Of a stretch of 64,000 nucleotides of DNA, positions 25,618 to 33,623 are shown one piece after another (the stretch's first letter is position 1; each line of letters opens with the position of its first letter). The position numbers were made by a program, and so were the translations under genes. Source of the DNA: Syntrophorhabdaceae bacterium (GTDB taxonomy: Bacteria > Desulfobacterota > Syntrophorhabdia > Syntrophorhabdales > Syntrophorhabdaceae); the NCBI GenBank assembly GCA_026415675.1, contig JAOAGQ010000038.1:32491-96490 (forward strand), written 5' to 3'. Under the pieces are notes generated by a model. That model had not been told where the DNA came from. It searched no databases and was given only the letters and a program-made list of their open reading frames with translations.

Positions 25618-27303
25618 TTATGCCTTGGCCTCTACGGCAGGGGCCTTTATAGCCCTGTATCTATTTAGGGCCTTTACACCCTCAATCCCCAAAACTATAG
25701 CGGCAACAACAAGAAAAAGACCAACAAAACCCATAAGGGTATTCCCTATCAATGCCTCTCCCTTTACGGCCCCGGCAAAGACCTTCTGGAGCAAGCTGTA
25801 AGAGGTGAAGAGGAGGGCGGCAATCGTGGTGATAAACATAAATATCATGGGATAGAACGTCCAGGCTGCCGGTCTACCCTCGGAGGTGAGCCAGGCCGTA
25901 ACGAGGAGGAGGGCAAGGGAAGCCATAAGCTGGTTAGCCCCGCCGAAAAGCACCCATAGATACTGCCACCACCCTGTAAGTACAAGAACCATACCGAGTA
26001 TACACGCTATAAAGGTCCCTACATGGGCATTTCTGAAGATGGGGTGTATATCGCTTAAAAGTTCTGAAGTGGCCACCCTCATAAAACGGATTACTAGCTG
26101 CATGATGGTTATAGCGAGCACTATCATCATAACACTTCCGTATGACCTCCCCAGGGTACTCGGAATACCGAGGGCACCGAGGAATTTTGATACCCCTGCG
26201 GCAAAAATACCACCGGGGCCTTTTACGATGGCTGCTCCGTATTCGGCAGGGGAGGCATATATGGTACCTGCAATGATCAGGGCAAAGAGGGCGAGCATCA
26301 TCTCAATAAACATCACTCCTCCCCCCACAGGCCTTGCATCGAGCTCATTTTCGAGCTGCCTTGCGGTACCGGAGCTCGATACGATACTATGCCACCCCGA
26401 TATGGCACCGCAAGCTATTGTGACAAACATGATGGGCCACATGGGACCTACCCTGATGGAGAATTCTGTATAGGCAGGAAGGGTGAAATTGGGGTGTAGA
26501 ATAAGAACGCCTATGATGCCAAAGAAGAGCCCGAGAAACACGATATAAGAGGCTACATAGTTTATCGGGAGGGCGAACCTCCAGATGGGCAGGACCGCGG
26601 CAAAATAACAGAAGACAAATGCCGCAATAGACCAGAGTATCCTGCTGTTTGACAGTTCTGTCCCAAGGATCTTGTCTGAAGGGAGGATTGATCCCACCCA
26701 GATACCCAAAAGGGCGATAAGTACCGTCACAACGGTGGTAAGGATGATATCGTTTCTCCACCGGTATATCATCTGTCCCGCGAGGATACCCCCTATTGTC
26801 ATGAAAAGCCATGCCATTGGGGCGGCCTTAAGGGTGGAGGCGGTACTCACAACCACGTTTCCGAAGGCCCCGGCTATTAAGAGGAGATAGAAATAAATAA
26901 AAGAGAGGAGGATCAATCGGGCCTTGGGAGAGATCAGTCTGTGGCTTAATCCCCCGAAAGAGGCCCCATCATTTCTCATGGCGACAACGGCGCTCGAGTA
27001 ATCCTGAACCCACCCTATGAAGAGGGCACCCCCCAGTATCCAGATCAGAGCAGGGAGCCATCCCCACTGGATGGCTATAATGGGGCCTATGATAGGGGCA
27101 GCCCCTGCTATGGATTTGAACTGATATCCAAAGAGGATGTTCTTGCTTGTGGGCATGAATTCAACGCCATCCATGTACATCTTTGCCGGAGTGGTTCTTT
27201 TTGGATCCGATTTGATGATCTTCGTATCGATATGACGGGCATAAAAACGATAACCTATAAAAGCGACGATAAAACCCAGAACAAGGACAATTATGGAATT
27301 CAT
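25618..27303 (-). CDS. cstA: CstA family peptide/pyruvate transporter
   Basis: A 561-residue inner-membrane protein with about 15 helices. KNILFGYQFKSIAGAAPIIG and the following GPIIAIQWGWLPALIWI are hallmark CstA segments, as is ISGWHSIVSSSGTARQLENE. CstA proteins take up peptides or pyruvate under carbon limitation. AAGGAGG lies six bases before the ATG. It heads a run with the 89-residue protein and the ArsA-like pair. No carbon-storage or two-component gene of the BtsSR type adjoins it. Confidence 0.93.
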   Translation of the reverse strand: MNSIIVLVLGFIVAFIGYRFYARHIDTKIIKSDPKRTTPAKMYMDGVEFMPTSKNILFGYQFKSIAGAAPIIGPIIAIQWGWLPALIWILGGALFIGWVQDYSSAVVAMRNDGASFGGLSHRLISPKARLILLSFIYFYLLLIAGAFGNVVVSTASTLKAAPMAWLFMTIGGILAGQMIYRWRNDIILTTVVTVLIALLGIWVGSILPSDKILGTELSNSRILWSIAAFVFCYFAAVLPIWRFALPINYVASYIVFLGLFFGIIGVLILHPNFTLPAYTEFSIRVGPMWPIMFVTIACGAISGWHSIVSSSGTARQLENELDARPVGGGVMFIEMMLALFALIIAGTIYASPAEYGAAIVKGPGGIFAAGVSKFLGALGIPSTLGRSYGSVMMIVLAITIMQLVIRFMRVATSELLSDIHPIFRNAHVGTFIACILGMVLVLTGWWQYLWVLFGGANQLMASLALLLVTAWLTSEGRPAAWTFYPMIFMFITTIAALLFTSYSLLQKVFAGAVKGEALIGNTLMGFVGLFLVVAAIVLGIEGVKALNRYRAIKAPAVEAKA

Positions 27304-27377
27304 GATCCCCTCCTTGATGGGATAGGTTAAACCCTGATCAAAAATCAGAGGTTGATGCCCTGTAATGTATAAACATT

Positions 27378-27405
27378 TCTATAATTTAATGTGTAAAAAT
27401 GTCAA
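27378..27405 (-). promoter_or_regulatory. promoter of cstA and the ArsA-like pair
   Basis: On the minus strand a perfect TTGACA (27405-27400) is followed after 16 bases by TATAGA (27383-27378). The TGA stop of the upstream membrane-protein gene (27404-27402) lies inside the -35 element. The leader is about 70 bases. Confidence 0.6.
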
Positions 27406-28601
27406 CGAAAATATTTATGGGTTTCCTTTTTTGCCGCTTTTATATATACCCTTATCCTCCTTCTATTTGGTTCATTAAGCATCTTTGAGAGTTGCCCTTC
27501 GGAGAGGTCTAAAAGTTTTTCTAATCTATCTACCCCGGACCCTTTCAATTTCAAGTAGTTTTTATAGCCTAAACCCTTGAGATGGACAATCTTTATTGCC
27601 TTTTTCTCGTCTTCATCGAGGAGCTTTAGGTCTATTCCATAGGTAGTCCTTATCCCTGCCCTCACGATATGCCTTTTGGTCTCATCTTTTATAAAATCCA
27701 CCTCACCGGGTCTTACCGTGTAAGAGAATACCGTATATTTATCGATCCCGAAAAAAACGATAAAGGAGAAAATCAGGGACAGAAATGAGGAAATAAGGAT
27801 TAACCTCTTTTTTTCAATACCTTTCAAAAAACTTAAAAAGGCGGATACGTTAAGACTGAATACGGGAAAGCCGAAGTATCCGAGGAGGGGCATCTCGAAG
27901 ACCTTCATATCCTCAAAAAAAGGGACCGTGTATATCCATTTCGCCACAGACCAGTAATTCCATGTCTCCCACAGAAGGCCGCATAAGAGACCGGAGAGAA
28001 GGGCAGAAAAGCATCTCCCTCCATTACCCTCCTCTAAATCTTTCATAAAAGAACCTTGACCCTTGAGATAGTTATAACCATCAATAATGAAGAGTAGAAA
28101 GACCCAGGCAAGAGGGAAAAAAATATCGGGAAAAGAGATTAGGAGGCCGAGCATGATTAAACCCGAAAGGGTCGCCTTAAACGGATAACGACGGATCTGG
28201 CGGACGGGTCTTATCCTCTTGTCGCCGAGTATACCACAGAAAAGCTCCGTTGTAAGGGATACAGCAGGGATCACCGTACCAAAGGATATGAGGTACCCCA
28301 GATACCTTTCATACGTATTCGGGGGGAGATTTATATAATACCAGTTCTTGATCACAAAATTGATTGCCTCAAAGATACACCAGAAACCGCAGGAGAGGAT
28401 GATCATGCAGGGGAGAGACCTGTTCAGGAAAAGGAAACCTTTTCCTTTGAAAGAGAGGTATGTATCCATGAAGAGAATGTAAGACCACCAAGAGATGATA
28501 TAGAAAAAATACTGAAAGGGCTCTATTCTGTAATAGAGGATAAGACCGCCAAACAAAAGGAGGACAACGGATAAGAGAAAAAGGGTTATTCTGATTTTCA
28601 C
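27402..28601 (-). CDS. multi-spanning membrane protein with helix-hairpin-helix-like C-terminus
   Basis: A 399-residue protein with a GTG start. About nine hydrophobic segments fill residues 1-300, with conserved-looking aromatic clusters (CGFWCIFEAINF, LLWETWNYWSVAKW). The last 100 residues are soluble and include HLKGLGYKNYLKLKGSGVDR and KLLDLSEGQLSKML, which look like tandem helix-hairpin-helix units of the DUF4332 kind. That tail would lie in the cytoplasm or periplasm next to the membrane and might bind DNA or protein. I know no function. It follows the LysM/NlpC gene by 22 bases. Confidence 0.8.
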   Translation of the reverse strand: MKIRITLFLLSVVLLLFGGLILYYRIEPFQYFFYIISWWSYILFMDTYLSFKGKGFLFLNRSLPCMIILSCGFWCIFEAINFVIKNWYYINLPPNTYERYLGYLISFGTVIPAVSLTTELFCGILGDKRIRPVRQIRRYPFKATLSGLIMLGLLISFPDIFFPLAWVFLLFIIDGYNYLKGQGSFMKDLEEGNGGRCFSALLSGLLCGLLWETWNYWSVAKWIYTVPFFEDMKVFEMPLLGYFGFPVFSLNVSAFLSFLKGIEKKRLILISSFLSLIFSFIVFFGIDKYTVFSYTVRPGEVDFIKDETKRHIVRAGIRTTYGIDLKLLDEDEKKAIKIVHLKGLGYKNYLKLKGSGVDRLEKLLDLSEGQLSKMLNEPNRRRIRVYIKAAKKETHKYFR

Positions 28602-28623
28602 TTACATTTAAAAAAAGGATTTT

Positions 28624-29625
28624 TTAGGAGTTTTCCGCTTCTTTTTCTTCCTTTAAAGCCTTCTCCGAGGCACTATCCTCGCTTGACTGCTTGACCCTTA
28701 CCGCCCCCACATATGTTTTGGTGTAGAAATCTGAGGCGAGAGAATCAATCTTTACCCCCACTTTATTGTTTCCCGATGAAGCATGGATAAATTTACCATC
28801 CCCTATATATATACCTACGTGGGTTGGATATTTTATATACCTCTTTGTTCTAAAAAATACGAGATCCCCGATGGAGAGCTCCTCTTTTTTTATCTTGACC
28901 CCTGCATGGAACTGCTCTCTTGCACTTCTCGGTAAGTTTACATCGAAGATATCGTATATCTTTTTTACATAGGCGGAACAATCAAGGCCTCTTACGCTAT
29001 CTCCACCGTATTTATAAGGGGCCCCTATAAAACTCTTTGCCACCTTGACAAGCATGTACTTCTCTTCTCTACTGCTCCATGTTTTTAAGTGTTTTGGCGT
29101 CAGTTGAACGATATCCTCTTCCTTCTCCTCGATTACCCTGGGAATGAGTATCGTCTTCCCTACCGAAATCTTTTTGCTGTTGTTGTTCGCCTCTATGATA
29201 TCCTCTTTGTCTACGTTAAATTTTGCCGCTATTTTCTCGAGGGTATCCCCTTTTTTTACCTTGTATTCGATGAAATCGCCCCGGTTGTTCTCGGCCTCAT
29301 TCAGTGCGGCCTCTTGCTGGATGACGTTTGTTATGGTCTTCTTCTTTTTGTTGTTGTTTTGTGTTTTGTTTGAGGATAATGGGGTGTTACGCTGCTGATT
29401 CGTTGAATCTACCCTTACGATTAGTTGCTGACCCAGTTTTAGTTTGTCCGATTTAAGGCCGTTTAACTGTTTCAATTTATCCGCGGTTGTTTTAAATTTC
29501 TTTGCTATGGAATACAGATTATCCCCTTTTTTTACCACATAGGTTGTATCGGCAAACAGAATGGATGCAGAAAAGAAGAAGAGTAGAAATACAGAACAGA
29601 CTGAAATGTATACGACTTTTTTCAT
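28624..29625 (-). CDS. secreted NlpC/P60 peptidase with two LysM domains
   Basis: About 333 residues. The start at 29625 (GGATGGGG upstream) gives a signal peptide MKKVVYISVCSVFLLFFFSA. Two LysM repeats follow (TYVVKKGDNLYSIAKKF and EYKVKKGDTLEKIAAKF), joined by an Asn/Lys-rich linker. The NlpC/P60 domain has catalytic Cys in YGGDSVRGLDCSAYV, His in PTHVGIYIGDGKFIHAS and a third polar residue in that second segment. It cuts peptidoglycan stem peptides in the periplasm. Confidence 0.93.
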   Translation of the reverse strand: MKKVVYISVCSVFLLFFFSASILFADTTYVVKKGDNLYSIAKKFKTTADKLKQLNGLKSDKLKLGQQLIVRVDSTNQQRNTPLSSNKTQNNNKKKKTITNVIQQEAALNEAENNRGDFIEYKVKKGDTLEKIAAKFNVDKEDIIEANNNSKKISVGKTILIPRVIEEKEEDIVQLTPKHLKTWSSREEKYMLVKVAKSFIGAPYKYGGDSVRGLDCSAYVKKIYDIFDVNLPRSAREQFHAGVKIKKEELSIGDLVFFRTKRYIKYPTHVGIYIGDGKFIHASSGNNKVGVKIDSLASDFYTKTYVGAVRVKQSSEDSASEKALKEEKEAENS

Positions 29626-29673
29626 CCCCATCCTTTTTATTTTTGGCCTTATGTCCAATAAGAGGTACATATC

Positions 29674-29702
29674 CTTTTACAAAATATGGATTTTTATGTC
29701 AA
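29674..29702 (-). promoter_or_regulatory. promoter of the LysM/NlpC gene
   Basis: Minus-strand TTGACA (29702-29697), 17 bases, TAAAAG (29679-29674). The leader is about 40 bases. Confidence 0.5.
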
Positions 29703-29766
29703 GGAAAAAATATTTCTTGTTATTTAGAAAGATATGTTCTTATACAGGGAAAGGCTATATTTTTTA

Positions 29767-29795
29767 TTGATTTATACATCTTTTTATTTTATATT
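29767..29795 (+). promoter_or_regulatory. promoter of the membrane Fe-S oxidoreductase gene
   Basis: TTGATT (29767-29772), 17 bases, TATATT (29790-29795), then a leader of about 50 bases ending in CAGGAGG before the ATG. It is divergent from the LysM/NlpC promoter. Confidence 0.5.
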
Positions 29796-29851
29796 CATCT
29801 GTCTGTTTGTGAAAATACGAACAAGATAAAACTAATCACAGGAGGCGTTTT

Positions 29852-31843
29852 ATGGAGATCGGCAGGGAGATCTTCTGGAATGTTGGGGAAGGGGCACGAT
29901 GGTTGTCGTACGCCCTTATGGTTATCACTTTTATTATACTGATCGTTGCACTAAAAAAGAGATATGCCATGTGGAAGATTGGAAAGCCTTCACCCATCAA
30001 CTTTTCAAAGAGGTTGGGGGAAAGGATCTCCTATTTCATAAGTAATGGTATCTTCCACAAATCTATCCTGAGAGAAGCGTACCCCGGTTTTATGCACCTC
30101 TTTATCTTCTGGGGATTCTTGCTCCTCGCCATAGGTACGGCCATCGTTGCGATACAGGACGATGTGATCCGTCCTCTCTTCAAGGTGAATCTCCTGACAG
30201 GTAATTTTTACATGCTATTCTCCTTTGTCCTCGACGCTGCAGGTCTTATCGCCATAATCGGCATACTGATGGCAATGTGGAGGAGGTATGTACAGAAACC
30301 GGATCGCCTCGATAGCAAACCCGATGACTTGATCACCCTCCTCTGGATATTAGTAGTCTTAGTCACCGGTTTTCTTGTTGAGGGAAGTAGAATAGCAGAA
30401 TCAAGACCCTCTTTTGAAGTATGGAGTTTTGTAGGCTGGTCCCTCTCATCAATGTTTGTAAGCTTAGACAAAGAGGGCATCAAAACCGCCCATAAAGTCT
30501 TCTGGTATATGCACATGTTTCTCTCCTTTGGCCTCATTGCATATATTGGTTACTCCCGTCTCCTCCATATCATCACCTCATCCCTCAATATGATGTTCAG
30601 AGGTGTGGAGGATACCCCGAGGGGGGCTATTGCACCTATTGAAGACTTTGAAAATGCCGAAGAATTCGGTGTGAACTCTATAGAGGGTTTTACATGGAGG
30701 CAGATATTCGACCTCGACGCCTGTACGAGGTGTGGTAGATGCCAGGATCTCTGCCCTGCATACAACAGTGAGAAGCCCCTCTCCCCTAAAGGGTTCATCC
30801 AGGATTTGAAGGCGGAATGGGAGAGGACCGCTAAGGGAATAAAGAATGAAGAAGGTATTATAGGTACCACAATCCAGGAAGAGACCCTGTGGTCATGTAC
30901 CGCATGCCTTGCCTGTCAGGTAAACTGTCCTGTATCGATCCCTACATTCGATAAAAATATTGAGATGAGGAGATACCTCACGTTGACGTTGAGCAAAACC
31001 ACTTCAGAGACGAGACTCCTCTTCAAAAATCTCCAGCAGAAGGTAGACCCTTACGGAATGGGCAAGAGACAGAGAACAGAATGGACAGAAGGCATCGAGG
31101 TAAAGAACGCAGGAGAAGAGGAAGTAGAATACCTATACTGGGTAGGTTGTGTTGCCTCCCTTGACGATAGAAACAGGAAGATCGCAAAGGCCTTTACCAC
31201 AATCCTGAACAAGGCAGGGGTTTCCTTCGGTATACTCGGACAGGAAGAGACATGCTGCGGGGATCCTGCGAGGAGGTGTGGCAACGAGGATCTATACCTT
31301 GGAATCGCCCAGGGCAATGTGGAGCTCTTGAAAGAACTCAATATCAAAAAGATCATAACCACCTGTCCCCACTGCTATCACACTTTGAAAAACGAGTATC
31401 CCCAGATAGGAGGGGAATTTGAGGTTTACCATCAGTCGGAATTTATCTGGAAGTTGATAAATGAAGGCAAGATATCCCCTTCCCCTGCCATAGAAGGGGC
31501 CTTTACCTATCATGACCCGTGCTACCTCGGGAGGGTGAACAGGGTATACGAGGAACCAAGGGATATTCTGAAAAAGCTGAATAAGGATGGATTGATCGAG
31601 ATGGGGAGAAACCACGACAGGAGTTTCTGCTGCGGTGGAGGTGGGGGCAGGATCTGGATGGAAGAACACCATAAGAGGATAAACCATTTGAGGATAGACG
31701 AGGCGATAGAGATATCCGCGAAGACCGTTGTTACCGCATGTCCTTACTGTCTCATCATGATGGAGGATGCGATTAAGGACAAAGGAAAGGGAGAAGAGAT
31801 GAAGGCCCTCGATTTATCGGAGGTTGTCCTTAAGGGGCTATAG
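29852..31843 (+). CDS. membrane Fe-S oxidoreductase, HdrD/EMO-like
   Basis: A 663-residue fusion. Residues 1-260 hold about six membrane helices of the nitrate reductase gamma/HdrE type, with His residues suited to haem b. Two [4Fe-4S] motifs follow (CTRCGRCQDLCP, about 290-301; CTACLACQVNCP, about 348-359). The C-terminal half has two CCG domains (ETCCGDPARRCG, about 465; FCCGGGGGRIW, about 591). This is the build of ETF:menaquinone oxidoreductase (EMO) of anaerobic aromatic degraders and of related heterodisulfide reductase-like proteins. It would pass electrons between a soluble carrier and quinone. No etfAB genes are adjacent; a ferredoxin gene is. It stands alone in its transcript, which ends in a strong terminator. 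Confidence 0.9.
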   Translation: MEIGREIFWNVGEGARWLSYALMVITFIILIVALKKRYAMWKIGKPSPINFSKRLGERISYFISNGIFHKSILREAYPGFMHLFIFWGFLLLAIGTAIVAIQDDVIRPLFKVNLLTGNFYMLFSFVLDAAGLIAIIGILMAMWRRYVQKPDRLDSKPDDLITLLWILVVLVTGFLVEGSRIAESRPSFEVWSFVGWSLSSMFVSLDKEGIKTAHKVFWYMHMFLSFGLIAYIGYSRLLHIITSSLNMMFRGVEDTPRGAIAPIEDFENAEEFGVNSIEGFTWRQIFDLDACTRCGRCQDLCPAYNSEKPLSPKGFIQDLKAEWERTAKGIKNEEGIIGTTIQEETLWSCTACLACQVNCPVSIPTFDKNIEMRRYLTLTLSKTTSETRLLFKNLQQKVDPYGMGKRQRTEWTEGIEVKNAGEEEVEYLYWVGCVASLDDRNRKIAKAFTTILNKAGVSFGILGQEETCCGDPARRCGNEDLYLGIAQGNVELLKELNIKKIITTCPHCYHTLKNEYPQIGGEFEVYHQSEFIWKLINEGKISPSPAIEGAFTYHDPCYLGRVNRVYEEPRDILKKLNKDGLIEMGRNHDRSFCCGGGGGRIWMEEHHKRINHLRIDEAIEISAKTVVTACPYCLIMMEDAIKDKGKGEEMKALDLSEVVLKGL

Positions 31844-31867
31844 ATTTTTAAAGTAGATAAAGGCTGA

Positions 31868-31911
31868 TGAGGGGGAAGGCGTACATTGGTTGCCTTTCCC
31901 CTCATTTTTTT
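31868..31911. terminator. intrinsic terminator after the Fe-S oxidoreductase gene
   Basis: TGAGGGGGAAGGC pairs with GCCTTTCCCCTCA (13 pairs, one G-T) around an 11-base loop, followed by seven T residues on the plus strand. It may also serve the convergent ferredoxin gene. Confidence 0.85.
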
Positions 31912-31916
31912 AAAAA

Positions 31917-32090
31917 TTACTCCTCGAGAGTAATTGCCTCAACAGGGCACTCTTCTGTGCATGCACCGCATTCTGTGCAAAGTTCAGGGTCTACCTTTGC
32001 CGTATCATCTACTGTAATTGCATCGGCAGGACATACCTCTGCGCAAGCTCCGCATCCAGTGCAGGCATCTTCATCAACTTTTGCAGGCAT
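31917..32090 (-). CDS. 2[4Fe-4S] ferredoxin
   Basis: A 57-residue protein with two clusters of the form CxxCxxCxxxCP: CTGCGACAEVCP (10-21) and CTECGACTEECP (38-49). It is acidic, as usual for clostridial-type ferredoxins, and carries low-potential electrons in the cytoplasm. GGAGG lies seven bases before the ATG. It is a single-gene unit, with an inverted repeat over its promoter. Confidence 0.96.
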   Translation of the reverse strand: MPAKVDEDACTGCGACAEVCPADAITVDDTAKVDPELCTECGACTEECPVEAITLEE

Positions 32091-32118
32091 GGTTTACCTC
32101 CTTTTTGTATTTTAGAAT

Positions 32119-32147
32119 TTCCTAAACAAATATATTAGGAATGTCAA
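32119..32147 (-). promoter_or_regulatory. ferredoxin promoter with overlapping inverted repeat
   Basis: A perfect minus-strand TTGACA (32147-32142) has a weak -10 (TAGGAA, 32124-32119) at 17 bases. TTCCTAA (32119-32125) and TTAGGAA (32135-32141) are exact inverted arms nine bases apart that fill the space between the two elements, so a bound repressor would block the promoter. Confidence 0.5.
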
Positions 32148-32245
32148 TAAAAAAATGCATCCCCGGTTCAAGTCAGAATTGTTATCATGACTTTCTTTAA
32201 AAATCAATGGAAATTTTCTCTCATCTCTGCTATTTTTATTTACTC

Positions 32246-32324
32246 CGGGATGTAGCTCAGTATGGTGTAGAGCGCTTGCTTCGGGAGCAAGAGGCCGCTG
32301 GTTCAAATCCAGTCATCCCGACCA
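32246..32324 (+). tRNA. tRNA-Pro (CGG)
   Basis: Acceptor CGGGATG pairs with CATCCCG, and CCA is encoded at 32322-32324. The anticodon stem CTTGC/GCAAG encloses TTCGGGA, giving anticodon CGG for codon CCG. D-arm GCTC/GAGC and T-loop TTCAAAT are normal. It is transcribed away from the ferredoxin gene. Confidence 0.95.
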
Positions 32325-32505
32325 TAGATTAAGGTGTAAGACAGAAAGGGTTTCAATTTATCACTGTTAGTGGACAGAAACAGAAACAAATTCGTCTAAT
32401 ATATGGATGGTTTTAACCCCCTCTAACCATTTATTTTTCATACCTTTTAAAACTATCAAAACCTGTATAAAAACAACAAGTTGGTATCATTCTATTTTAA
32501 ATAAA

Positions 32506-32534
32506 TTGAGTTTTCATTTTAAAAATGGTAAATG
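32506..32534 (+). promoter_or_regulatory. candidate promoter of the TAXI-TRAP genes
   Basis: TTGAGT (32506-32511), 17 bases, TAAATG (32529-32534). The stretch from 32325 to here is A/T-rich with no open frame of note. The start would be near 32541. Confidence 0.35.
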
Positions 32535-32551
32535 TGAAAAAATGTTGCCCC

Positions 32552-32585
32552 AGAGGCTTTTTTACCTTCTGGAATAGAAGCCTCT
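32552..32585 (+). other. leader hairpin before the TAXI binding-protein gene
   Basis: AGAGGCTT and AAGCCTCT are exact inverted repeats separated by 18 bases, just after the predicted transcription start and 42 bases before the start codon. Only a short T-run follows. It may protect or regulate the message. Confidence 0.35.
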
Positions 32586-32626
32586 TTGTGCAACAGAAGA
32601 AAATTAAAGTAGGAAAGGAGGAAACT

Positions 32627-33583
32627 ATGAAATTGAAGGGACTTTTTGTGGTATTTTTAGTCCTCGCCCTAACCACCCTTGCAGGTGCCCAGACCGTAGG
32701 GATCGGCACATCAAACCCAGGCTCCATCTATCATTCCGCAGGTTCAGCGATAGCAAAGGTGGCAAATGAAAAGGCAGGTATAAAGGCCACGATACAACCT
32801 TACGCCAGCCCAACGGTATATATCCCAGCCACAAACGCAGGGGAGCTCCAGTTTGGCCTTGGCAACATATTTGAGGTAACCCTTGCCTATGAAGGGAAGG
32901 AGTTTTACGAAGGTCGTCCCACAAAGGAATTGAGGCTTGTGGCGATAATATTTCCCCTTAGAAATGGCCTCTTTGTCAGAAAGGACTCCAAGTATAAGAC
33001 GGTGGCCGACCTGAAAGGACAGAGGATGCCCGATGGGTATACGGCACAGAAGACCATTCCACCCTTAGTCGATGCCGCATACGGAACCGCCGGTTTGACA
33101 AGGGCAGATTTCAAAGGTGTTCAGGTACCGAATGTCTCTGCCTCTGTTGATGCCTTTATTGCAGGTAAGATAGAGGGATTTTTCTTTGCGATGGGTTCTG
33201 CAAAGGTAAGGGAGGCAGATGCTGCGGTCGGTATTAGGGCAATCCCCTTTAATACAGGCCCTGAGGCCCAGAAGGCCTTAGACAGACACTTCCCAGGCTC
33301 CTATTTCAGGGTAGAGAAGGCCGGACCCGATAACCCCGGGGTATATGAGCCCTGTAACTCCATCGCATACGATGCCCTTATCTTTGCAAGCGCAAAGACC
33401 CCTGATGATATGGTCTATAAGCTGACAAAGGCGATGTTCGAGAACAAAGCGGATATGGTGGCGACATTTGCCCCCATGAACCTCTTCGAACAGAAGGATA
33501 TGGCAAAGAAGACGAGGATACCGTATCATAACGGAGCGATAAAATTTTATCAAGAAAAGGGCCTCTGGCCGCCCAAGCATTAA
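32627..33583 (+). CDS. TAXI family TRAP transporter solute-binding protein
   Basis: 318 residues, starting at the ATG five bases after AAAGGAGG; an upstream in-frame ATG at 32525 would add a non-signal tail. The signal peptide is MKLKGLFVVFLVLALTTLAG with cleavage near AQT. GIGTSNPGSIYHSAGSAIAK is the TAXI family opening, and LKGQRMPDGYTAQKTIPPL lies in the ligand-binding cleft. It delivers a periplasmic solute to the fused permease encoded 40 bases downstream. TAXI substrates are mostly unknown; glutamate and other dicarboxylates are known for a few. Confidence 0.93.
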   Translation: MKLKGLFVVFLVLALTTLAGAQTVGIGTSNPGSIYHSAGSAIAKVANEKAGIKATIQPYASPTVYIPATNAGELQFGLGNIFEVTLAYEGKEFYEGRPTKELRLVAIIFPLRNGLFVRKDSKYKTVADLKGQRMPDGYTAQKTIPPLVDAAYGTAGLTRADFKGVQVPNVSASVDAFIAGKIEGFFFAMGSAKVREADAAVGIRAIPFNTGPEAQKALDRHFPGSYFRVEKAGPDNPGVYEPCNSIAYDALIFASAKTPDDMVYKLTKAMFENKADMVATFAPMNLFEQKDMAKKTRIPYHNGAIKFYQEKGLWPPKH

Positions 33584-33623
33584 TAACGGGGGTATTTTAT
33601 TGACGGAAATGGAGGACTAATCT

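Noticed and set aside
26387..26812. 141-codon open frame on the minus strand inside cstA
   Set aside because: It is a second frame of a clear CstA gene, full of His, Arg and Pro as expected for an out-of-frame reading.
32525..32626. N-terminal extension of the TAXI binding protein
   Set aside because: It would place a cysteine- and lysine-rich stretch before the signal peptide. The ATG at 32627 has AAAGGAGG at the right distance, and the stretch contains the leader hairpin.
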